From Ephydatia muelleri (lineage: Eukaryota > Porifera > Demospongiae > Spongillida > Spongillidae), in assembly GCA_013339895.1 (NCBI GenBank), contig JABACO010000006.1, positions 12,019,299-12,083,298 of the forward strand: a DNA stretch of 64,000 bases, in the 5' to 3' direction. Positions 11,546-20,461 of this stretch are shown here, piece by piece. Made by a program: the position numbers and the translations under genes. The notes below the pieces were generated by a model. It was given only the letters and a program-made list of their open reading frames with translations, had not been told where the DNA came from and did no database searches. Each line of letters starts with the position of its first letter. Position 1 is the stretch's first letter.

Positions 11546-11942
11546 GAGCTTGTACGTCGGTGCGAGTGTGGTGCAGTCCCCTCCTGTAACCTCTGTGATG
11601 GCCAGGGGCTGTTTGAGCAGGCCTCCAATATCTTCTATGTCACCGTGGATACGGTACGGTGCACATGGGCGGCCATCACTGCTGCGATTGTCCCACTGCT
11701 GACCATGAAAGTCTACTTTGAGAGATTTCCCAGCACGTCGAGCAGATATGGCATTGCAACCCCTTACAGCATGTGTCTTATCCCCTCCTGAATGGTACCT
11801 TGGTCCAGGGGGAGGTGGCTGCCTCCCAGTTTGTGAGGTTTGAAGTGTGTTCTGGGTCTGTATTTGGGCATGTTTGTGTACTACATGGAGTTTTTTTATG
11901 TTGCTGTAACCATGGCAATGGTGTAGCTGTATACACAATCCA

Positions 11943-12084
<142 letters not shown>

Positions 12085-12141
12085 TATGTGTGGTGTGGTA
12101 ATCGGTAATCATTGACTTTGGCCAACCATCCTCACCACCAG

Positions 12142-12216
12142 AGTACTTGTACAGTGTTACTTCACTGAACTCTGCAGGCTCTGCTGACAGCTCATGGTCC
12201 CTGACCCAGGAGGGAG
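12142..12216 (+). CDS. Fibronectin type III, C-terminal half exon
   Basis: The segment is bounded by an acceptor (ctcaccaccag, ending 12141) and a donor (ggag|gtacat at 12216/12217). It encodes YLYSVTSLNSAGSADSSWS, the strand F-G signature of FN3 domains (YxYxVxxxNxAGxxxxSW). With the pieces at 11117 and 11263 it indicates an FN3/LamG multi-domain extracellular protein on the plus strand. The following exons are not recognised; a minisatellite begins 20 bases later. Confidence 0.55.
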
Positions 12217-12238
12217 GTACATGTACATGTAAGCTGAT

Positions 12239-12538
12239 CTGGAGGGTGTTATGGAGGAGGGTGTTATGGGGGATGGTGTTATGGAGGAGGGTGTTGGGGG
12301 ATGGTGTGGGAGGAGGGTGTTATGGAAGGAGGGTGTTGGGGGAGGAGGGTGTTGGGGGATGGTGTTGTGGGAGGAGGGTGTTATGGGGAATGGTGTGGGA
12401 GGAGGGTGTTGAGGGGTGGTGTGGGAGGAGGGTGTTGGGGGTGGTGTGGGAGGAGGGTGTTGGGGTGGTGTGGGAGGAGGGTGTTATGGAGGATGGTGTT
12501 GTGAGAGGAGGGTGTTGGGGGATGGTGTTATGGGAGGC
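12239..12538. repeat. GGAGGAGGGTGTT minisatellite
   Basis: Degenerate tandem units built from ggaggagggtgtt and (g)gatggtgtt. The left end of duplicated copy 2 (33059) starts inside the corresponding array, so one edge of the assembly gap is in this repeat. Confidence 0.9.
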
Positions 12539-12544
12539 AAGTCA

Positions 12545-13073
12545 GTACTGATACAGATGTGTAGTGTAGCTATGTACTATTAGCGTTGATATAGTATACT
12601 GTTGGCCTTCTCCCTAGGTACATGTACTGTACTGTTATTTATGTTGGCCTTGGGGCCTGACCGCTACACAAAACCCACAAGGGCAGACCAAGGTGTACAC
12701 GACCATTGTCCTGGCTAACAATCAAAGCATCTTGTGAGCTATGTACACCGACTTGATTGGCAGATAGTGTGGCAATACGTGTACATGATACTTGTGAGGG
12801 ATGTGTGTTGTGAGGGATTTGTGTGTGTGTAAGTGGTAATGCCTGTGGTTATCTTATCTCACATCCATGGGAGGAGCTACACCTTTATGTAATGGGCTTT
12901 ATCTTTGTACATGTACTGTATGCACAAAGCACTTCCATACACTCTTTGACTTGTTGAAATAGGGTTGATGCCGAAGTACAATGTAATGTGCTCTTCCCTA
13001 GACCCTATGGAGGAGCTTACAGCCACTCCCCCATACCCCAGCTGGAGCAGGACGTGGGCATGGGTCAATTGTT

Positions 13074-13106
<33 letters not shown>

Positions 13107-14150
13107 ACACACACACAAACTGGAAATCCTGGATCCATCACTGAAATTGAATGTACTCTCTTGTCAGGATCAGCTGAACAGGATGCCCTTACAATGAAAG
13201 AGTCACCCCTCAAAAACTTGATACCGTTCTTCTTAAGGCCACACCCATCATGGGGGTGGTTGCAAAATGACTAACAGTTTTTGCTGCCTCTATCTGTATA
13301 AGTCCCTGCACCATCCTTTTTTATTAAAATGCTTGACCCTTGCACCCACAACGTACATGTATTCCATGTATGTGCTTGTTACTCATTGTTACATATATGT
13401 GATTCAATGGCTGGGCACAGGACAACATCACCACCCTGTTTACAGGTAGTAGTGCCAGGGCACAAAGAACATGAGGAGCCTCTAGCTGTGTCCATCCCTA
13501 GCCATCATTGGATGGAGAATTACAGTTCATTTGGGTTCAAAGTTCAGGTCAAGACTAGGAGGTGTGACCAGTAGCCAGGATGCAGCATGAGGTGCTGACA
13601 CAGAGAGCTGCAGCTGAGCCTTGTCAGCAGGTGATGATGCTTTCAACAACAATGAGAACTGGGTCCTCTAGTTTCTTTGACAGTTATTGGTGGATGGGTG
13701 AGGCTGTGATAGCATCCACAGAGATTACTTCAGACGGGGAGACTATGCCTTATATTTGTGTCCCATAAAACAAATATCAGTCCTAACAAGATCTTTTTAT
13801 CACCTTCGGAAGCAATTCATTACTTAAAACAAAAGCTTACGTATAATTAAGTGGCCAGAAAGCAATAGGCCTGTGAAGTACTGAAATAACTACAATTAAG
13901 CACACACTAATGTATCATTAACTCCAATACTCCTAAATCAAAGTTGAACTTGACTGTGACCTATTTTACATCTTGCAGCACTCTTTCAGGCGAGAGCATG
14001 CCGAATAGTTCAAGAGAGCTGACACTGAATCACCAACATAGCTACGCACATAGTTCTTCCATTAGTGAGTCTCTACAAGGCTGAGAAGACATGAAGGTCA
14101 AGAACATAGAATTTTATTTTGTACATGTTTGTTTATGGTGCTATTGTTAC
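12545..14150. other. No supported gene (copy 1 left part)
   Basis: This stretch has a poly-C run at 13076-13107 and several short frames (for example 13329-13574) without recognisable domains. No splice-consistent coding block with homology was found, although exons of the FN3/LamG gene could still lie here unrecognised. Confidence 0.4.
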
Positions 14151-14177
14151 TTCAAATGATCAGTAAAAATAAATTTT

Positions 14178-14440
14178 ATACACATGCACACACATATACA
14201 TAAAACACACATAATACATAGATGTACACATATGTATACATACATATATAAAACACACACATACATACAAGTACACATATACGTATACATACATTAATAC
14301 TTGTACACACATACATAAAACGCATGTACACATGTGTACATAAAACACACACTCATACATACATTTTCACATATATACATGTACATAAAACACATACATA
14401 CATGTACATACACATACATGTACGCACACATACTTATACA
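14178..14440. repeat. CATACA/CACATA-rich degenerate microsatellite
   Basis: Interleaved acatac, cacacata and tacatgtaca words fill this interval. Its counterpart in copy 2 is at about 34880-35140. Reading frames rich in Thr, His and Tyr here are artefacts. Confidence 0.85.
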
Positions 14441-14492
14441 TATGGAACACTTCCATATTACACCATTTCTGTTAGGTGAAATATGTTTTGGG

Positions 14493-14754
14493 GTATTGCA
14501 ATGTGTGGTACCCGACTAGGTTCAAACCCACCAAATACCTTTCGGTTCTCGTGTAATCAAATCGCTTTTAAAATTCGGTTTGTGGGTAGAGAGGTTCCTG
14601 TACCTATCGCGGCAAATTGTGTCCCACTATATCAAGCGGGAAAATGTGCATGTAGGGACCTCTCTATTCACTAACCGAATTTGAAGCGATTTGATTACTC
14701 CTACCGAAAGTTATGGTAGGTTTGAACCCGGTGGGGTATTGGACGTTGCAATAC
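14493..14754. mobile_element. Foldback/MITE-like inverted repeat
   Basis: The two halves are imperfect inverse complements. gtattgca at the left end pairs with tgcaatac at the right; ggttcaaacccacc pairs with ggtaggtttgaaccc; aatcaaatcgctt pairs with aagcgatttgatt; tagagaggttcctgtac pairs with the gggacctctcta side. It is about 262 bp with no coding capacity, like a foldback MITE. The counterpart is at 35194-35450. Confidence 0.7.
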
Positions 14755-15225
14755 TAGTGCATGCAAGGCCCCAAAAAGTATTTTTACCATTCAGAAATGG
14801 TGTAGTATGAAGTGTTGAAAATAGGAAGTCGATAGCGTTAATCATTTGGAAGTTATAATGATTCAAACGCAAAGAACATTATATACAGTCATGTATTATA
14901 CAATAATTATTTGTGATGGGCCGTTTCGTGGAAACTGTCCCATATACATGTACATGCATGTACATACACGAGAAAACATGGTAGTTTTCAAATGTTATAG
15001 TTGACACAAATCTTATGCACCTCAACTTAAAGCCGGACTAACTGTTGCAAAGTTAAAAGTGTTGAATCTTTAAAAAGACATTCATTTTCAATGGGAAAGG
15101 TCAATAAAGTGCGTACCGCCAGTGCTATTGTACATTTGATGCTTCTACCGTTTGTACCAGACGTTACCATACATGTAGATAATTTAGAGATCTATGACGT
15201 TACCTCACTGTGTGTTAGCTCTTAT

Positions 15226-15247
15226 CAGGCCCATAGCCAGGGGGGGA

Positions 15248-15292
<45 letters not shown>

Positions 15293-15509
15293 TTCGATGC
15301 TTGAGTTCCGCCTCTTCTAGTTATGGTACTTATTAAAATGCATTAGGCCCAAAGGTGTCTCGCTTTGTGTATTTGGCCCGCTAAACGCGAGGGGGACCTG
15401 ACGGACTTCCCTCTCCCCATGGCCCCCCGGTTAAATGCTTTCAGAATTATTAATCGATTCCCCCCCCCCCCCCCCCACCCCCCCCCCCCCCCCCCTGGCT
15501 ACGGGCCTG
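15226..15509. mobile_element. Small TIR element with 5-bp target duplication
   Basis: The left end caggcccatagccagggg and right end cccctggctacgggcctg are inverted repeats, directly flanked by CTTAT on both sides (15221-15225 and 15510-15514). The interior has two long poly-C runs adjoining the termini and no coding capacity. A 5-bp duplication with CAG...CTG ends would fit a hAT5-like or related cut-and-paste family, but the superfamily is an inference. Confidence 0.7.
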
Positions 15510-15524
15510 CTTATATGTACTAAC

Positions 15525-16194
15525 TAGGGTTTGCATCCGGATAGTGGACGGATTCCGCCTTGTTATTCATTAATCCGTTATCCGTTATCCGTTATCCGAC
15601 CTGGTCCAAATCCGGATTGACACGGATATTTTGCGTAATGGAATCCGATTGGTTCGGCTCAAATCGGTTGAAGTTTTGCTTTATATAGTTTAATCCTTAT
15701 AGGGTTGTATGTAGTGTTTGCACTGCAGTCTCTCTGGTCAGACGCAGATTACATTAATTTAAATCTATTGGTACACTATAATCAAGAATTGGGCGTGACG
15801 GAGTCACGGGACTGGAGCAGTTTTGTCACGTGGTTGCTGACTGGCGTCTATGGCGACAGAAGCGAAGAGCTTTAAAACAGGTGATTTTATGCTGTCGAAA
15901 TGGGAGGAAGAAATTGAAGGAGAAGGAACTGAAACACAGTGGTTGCCAGTGCGCTTGGGTAACCATAACGAAGAAAATGGTTCATGGGAGGTGTTGTGGT
16001 TAATCAGGAAGATGGTTATATTGATTTATATGCCATGCATTAAGAATTCCAGAGCAACTTCTAAAAACATGGTGTGCAATGTAGATGTTATGAAATCCGG
16101 ATAAAAACCGGATAATCCGGATACCGGAGTCTGGAATAAAATCTATCGGATTTCGGTATCCGGATAGTTAATTTACCGACGGATGCAAACCCTA
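15525..16194. mobile_element. Non-autonomous hAT element with perfect 8-bp TSD
   Basis: The ends are tagggtttgcatccg and cggatgcaaacccta. They are flanked by GTACTAAC on both sides (15517-15524 and 16195-16202), a perfect 8-bp target duplication typical of hAT. Subterminal repeats of atccgttatccg / ccggataatccggat lie near both ends. The interior has one short frame (15850-16104). At 670 bp it is too small to encode a transposase. It inserted only 15 bp to the right of the preceding TIR element. Confidence 0.85.
15850..16104 (+). pseudogene. Short ORF inside the hAT element
   Basis: The 84-residue frame starts in a good initiation context (gtctATGGCG) and is identical in both copies of the duplication. 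It holds SKWEEEIEGEGTETQW and ends shortly before the right terminal repeat. I do not recognise a BED finger or catalytic motif. It may be a first exon of the ancestral transposase gene or a neutral frame. Confidence 0.3.
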
Positions 16195-16264
16195 GTACTA
16201 ACGCTCCGGTATATTACAGTTACACAACCATTTAGCCTATTACGGACGTAGCTACTGTAATCAT

Positions 16265-16530
16265 GTACCGTAAAGTACCACGAATAAGCCCCCCCCTCCG
16301 CCCCCAACAATAAAAAATGGCTCGTGTTTAAACGTGCGCATCTCTGTAACCTCGAAAGTCTCCTCAAATGTATTCAGCATTTCAGAAACAGAAATGGTAC
16401 CCGTACATGATTATGTAAAAAGATACGCAGAAGCGTTCGCGATTACGAAGATACGGACGTTTAAAAACGAGCCATTTTTTATTGTTGGGGGCGGAGGGGG
16501 GGGGGGCTTATTCGTGGTACTTTACGGTAC
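16265..16530. mobile_element. Hairpin MITE
   Basis: Near-perfect inverted arms of about 60 bp begin gtaccgtaaagtaccacg and end cgtggtactttacggtac. Each contains the same G/C run and aataaaaaatggctcg block. The loop is about 130 bp. The tetramer GTAC at each edge could be a 4-bp target duplication or part of the repeat. The counterpart is at 36978-37244. Confidence 0.75.
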
Positions 16531-17147
16531 GTGTCACATTCATGCTAACCTATTGGACTCTCAGACTTGCAAGATGCTTCCGTAAGAAGACTGGTTGTTT
16601 GTCATGCCCAGGCACTCCTGTGTCGATTCTATGAGTGGCAAGCTCCTCTGTGTAATCGCCACCTCCGTCTTTGCAACATATAATCCCAATTAGTGCCCAC
16701 TCTTACAAGGGGTCATGCTAATTCAGTAACATATTGATCATTAATACAACATCAAAAAAAAAAACCAGGTCTGGGAACGGCTGACTGACGATAGGGTGGC
16801 ACGTGATGATCGTGGTAGGCACATTGAATGTGGGGTGTATCTCACTAACCATTCAAGGGAAGTGCGATTTGAAGGCCCTAAGCTCTGAAAAAATAATGAT
16901 AAATAAGTTCATTGATTACTCTCATGTAATCCGTGAGCAGGTAAGGAAAATATCATTTGGTTTGGAAACTAGTGATGACTGAATAAGGAAATGAGAAAAA
17001 ATGAATGGACATTGGAAACCTTGCATAATTAATGTGGAAGTGCGGATATAGGTACTTAAGTTGCGAAAAACTACACAAAATATGTCAACTAGTCCCCACA
17101 TTGCAAATCCGAGAGCAGCTAGTCAATATTTGGTTTTTTTTCTGCAG
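16531..17147. other. Spacer without supported gene
   Basis: AT-rich spacer between the hairpin MITE and the first retroelement fragment. I see no coding or repeat structure beyond short A-runs. Confidence 0.4.
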
Positions 17148-17459
17148 TTAGCTGCAGTTTTCTGAATGCGTCCATACATTTTCTATGAACATTGAATTAC
17201 GCAATGACCGAATACCACGTAATCCTTTTGACCGCCAATTTCTCGATATGTATCGATCATCTGTAGGGTAATTACTAAAGTACAGTACATCGTCCTCTGC
17301 CCAGCCAGCAATAAGCACGTCAGCTGGAAGATCATGGCTGTGATCTCTCGTGAGGCCATGACCCTTCTCCACACCCACACTCAAATAGGTCACGACAACA
17401 GTGTTTAACAACAATATCACAAAGATGGTTGTGGTGTATCCACTTTGCCTGTGCATCAT
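17148..17459 (-). pseudogene. RLE retroelement family A fragment (endonuclease start)
   Basis: The middle of this minus-strand frame (LSVGVEKGHGLTRDHSHDLP, then ADVLIAGWA) aligns with the segment before and into the PD-(D/E)XK endonuclease of family A elements (compare HLSVKVEAGNNLTPDHSHTR, then PADVLVQNW, at 19300-19426). The first conserved Arg-Pro is changed to Leu-Pro, and homology is lost on both sides. It is a short dead fragment. Confidence 0.55.
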
Positions 17460-18293
17460 GGTGGGCCTGGCATTCAGAGTGCTGTGCAGCTGGCACCTTC
17501 TGCCATCTTGGCTTCAGCTGCTGCCTCCTCCAAACTTGCTCACCTAATTCTGCCAGCAAATATATGCAACCATACCAGCTCAGTTACCTGGATGAAGCTC
17601 TTGGTCCCAAGGATGCCAGGAACAATCCCCTACTGATGCTGCTACATGGGATTCACTCAGGCTATCTTCTATTCTGACTCACTGTTCAAAAACATGTCTG
17701 ATCAATTAGACAGAGTTAATTTCCTTGCGACATCTTGAAGGAGTCTCGAGTGTGGACTACCTCTTTGTAAAAGCCATACCGGCCAACACTGTGGGGCAGA
17801 TGTGGCCACACATGGCTTAAGCTGCATAAGGAGTGCAGGGTGCCACCACCACTATTCAGCTGTCAACGACATCATACACAGAGCTTTAGTTGCAGCTCAT
17901 GTTCCATCATGTCTGAAGCCTTTAGGTCTGAATTGCTCAGGTGGAAAGCGACATGATGGTATGTCAATAGTCCTTTGCAAATGTGGCCAACTTCTAGTGT
18001 GGGATGCAACTTGCCCAGATACCTTTGCACCATCTCACTCTGCAATTGCTGCACAGCAAGTTGGAGCAGTTGAACAACAGGCTGAAGATAAGAAGATACA
18101 GAAATATAAACACCTTGACTCATGCCACTCTTTTGCTCCAGTGGCAATAGAGATGACTAGAGTGTTCGGACCAATTTTCTTTAAAGAGTTGGGCAATCGG
18201 TTGTCTGGTGAAGCTAACTCCTTTGCATATCTTACCCATAGACTATCAGTTGCTGTCCACGTGGCAATGCTGCTTCCATGTTGGGGACAATGA
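17445..18293 (+). pseudogene. RLE retroelement family B, C-terminal part
   Basis: The piece begins HHGGPGIQSAVQLAPSA (17445-17636), breaks frame, and resumes at 17802 with NDIIHRALVAAHVPS, GGKRHDGMSIVLCKCGQL, LVWDATCPDTFAPS and FAPVAIEMTRVFGP, ending VAVHVAMLL. The same order occurs in the better-preserved copies at 24915-26216 and 45641-46927. K-R-x-D-G...LVWDATC fits a PD-(D/E)XK restriction-like endonuclease core at the C-terminus of a non-LTR retroelement; the Pro of the motif is His here. No reverse transcriptase is attached, so it is 5'-truncated. Confidence 0.7.
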
Positions 18294-18403
18294 AGGTGGA
18301 CGGACAGTGAAGAAAAAGAGTTTTTAGTATTGCTTTATGTTTTATGATTTATATTTTATGCTATAATTATGTTTTATGTTTGTCATGTTATTATGATTCA
18401 TGT

Positions 18404-18830
18404 TGGGGATCGGAGAAGAGCAGGACATGGCCAGCTGATATTCTGATTCCTAATTGGTCATTAGGCAAGCCAGTTGCACTTGACCTTACTGTCACATCAC
18501 TGCTCAATGCTGAAATAATTATTTTCTGAAGCAAGTGTGACAGCTGGGTCGGCAGCATATGCAGCAGAACAGAGAAAATACATTGCAAATGACCCTAAGT
18601 GCAATGAGCTGGGTTGGGTCTGTGTCCCCCTGGCTGTAGAACTTTATGGGTGTTGGGGATCGGAAGCCAGGCAAACTCTATCTCAACTTGGATCACGTTT
18701 AGCTTGTCAGCTGTGTTGTTCCAAATCCCAGGCTATCACCCGACTGTATGGAAATCTGAGCATAACTCTGGTACGAGCAAATGCTAGAGCTCTGCTAGCA
18801 AGGTGTGCAGGCTGTAAGGATGGTCCAGGC
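18404..18830 (+). pseudogene. RLE retroelement family A, C-terminal fragment
   Basis: A first piece reads WPADILIPNWSLGKPVALDL (RPAD...ALD endonuclease core with Arg changed to Trp). After a frame break, 18537 onward gives NDPKCNELGWVCVPLAVELY, GCWGSEARQTLSQLGSRLA and SLVRANARALLARC-like sequence, the standard family A tail. A 16-bp tandem repeat (gctgtaaggatggtcc) follows at about 18811-18847, then an AT-rich 3' end. Confidence 0.7.
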
Positions 18831-18976
18831 TGTAAGGATGGTCCAGGCTATTATTTCTTAGAATTTGTATTGAAAAACATTTTATATGATATTATAAAAT
18901 CAATATTATTTATTATTTTAAATGTAACTATAATAAAATCATACAAAATTACACCAAGAATAAACACAGGAAAACG

Positions 18977-20426
18977 TTACGATGACTGGATCCTATATAA
19001 TATCGCCGTAGCAACACAACGAACGAGACATGTGTTTAAGCGACCATATAGTTCATGAAGAATGACTGATTTGGGCTTTTGAAGCCTGATGGAAAGCCTC
19101 GAAGCCAGCTGGGAGAAACAGGCCTTGGCCTCAGGTCCCCATGCTCCATATGTTTCAGTCACCAGGGGGACACAATACCAACCCAGATCTCCACATTTGT
19201 CATCATTAGCTGAGTGCTTCCTGACCTCTCCAGCCTGGGCTGCGGCACCTGCACAAACTCCCGCTTCTGACAAAGTAAGTGTATTAAGCGGTGAGGTCAC
19301 ACAGATGTCGAAGGCTGCTGGCCTGCCTCTGGACCAGTTCTGGACAAGGACATCAGCTGGTCTCGTATGACTGTGGTCTGGTGTTAGGTTATTTCCGGCC
19401 TCAACTTTAACACTCAGGTGGGCCAACCTACACGACTATCGCGAAGTCTATTGTGGCGAAACACAGCATCACCCCCACGCTTACATGTGGAGGCATGATG
19501 GCCTAATGGATCGAGCACAGTGTCTGGACATAAGGAGCACAGTGATCCCCCTGATGTGTCAAGACCAAGCCACCACTTGATGGCCACTTGGAACTGGTCA
19601 GGATTTAAATGAAGGCCTAGACCTTCGGAAGGGACGACTGACAACCATGACGAAGCATGGGGAGATGAAATGGACAAAAGGCGGGCCCTGTCAGCCAAGG
19701 AAGATGAGTTGAAGAGCTGGTTAAACTGAGTGTCGTCAATCTTGGCAGATAAGGCTCTGTATTCGAGGCCGCTGTGCAAGGCTCTCTACTGAAACCACAT
19801 CAGATGGTGAAACAGAGGAGTTAAACTTCCCAATTGCTGAGGTGAGATGCAAACTAGAGAGGGAACTAAAGTCCGAAGAACAAAGGGAAGCAATGTAAGC
19901 TGCAGCAGCATGAGATGATAGAGACCGCAACCCAAGACCCCCACGACTAAGACTGAGTTGAGCCTGCAACCAAGCCTCATCAGAGGTGTCTACTGCGGTG
20001 CACTGAGAAAAACAATGGCGGACATCAATTTCAAAAAGCTCCAAAGCCTTGATGGAAGAGAGGGTGGGGTAGCTTGAGCAAGATGGGCCAGTTTACAAAA
20101 GGAGCCACACAGCCGTAGAAGGACCAGGCAACTTGGGTATCCTGGGCGCCCACCTCTTCTAGTTTGCGCAGCAGTAACTTAGCACTTGCACATTTGTTTG
20201 AAATGTAGTTGGAACAAAACTCTAAGTCACCAATAGGGACACCCAAAATAACAATATTGGGCGAGCTGGATCGTATTAACTCACCTCGGAAAAGATTTAC
20301 ATCTGTGGGGGAGAACACCTCACATTTAGAGAAGTTGACCAATAAACAATGGCGGACATCAATGTCAAAAAGCTCCATTGTTTTTCTCAGTGTAACTATA
20401 ATTATTGACAAAATATTAACAGACAA
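18977..20426 (-). pseudogene. RLE retroelement family A, RT thumb to endonuclease
   Basis: Read from high to low coordinate on the minus strand: NFSKCEVFSPTDV and VILGVPIGDLEFC (end of the RT palm/thumb), TAVDTSDEAWLQAQLSLSRG, FQVAIKWWLGLDTSGG, a knuckle CSLCPDTVLDPLGHHASTCK (C-x2-C-x9-H-x4-C), RGGDAVFRHNRLRD, then RPADVLVQNWSRGRPAAFD, the restriction-like endonuclease core. The C-terminal tail is LGWYCVPLVTETYGAWGPEA and ELYGRLN. Several frameshifts separate the blocks, so it is not functional. A ~35-bp sequence (acaatggcggacatcaat...) occurs at both about 20011 and 20345, marking a local duplication. Confidence 0.8.
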
Positions 20427-20461
20427 GAAAACAACGAAATAAATAAAATACTGTCAACCAG

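Noticed and set aside
12998-13213. Gly- and Pro-rich frames at poly-C/G tracts (also 15091-15336, 36028-36286, 5303-5614)
   Set aside because: They are homopolymer translations, with lengths that change between copies.
19089-19370. 93-codon plus-strand frame within the minus-strand retroelement
   Set aside because: Antisense to the recognised endonuclease and tail block of family A.
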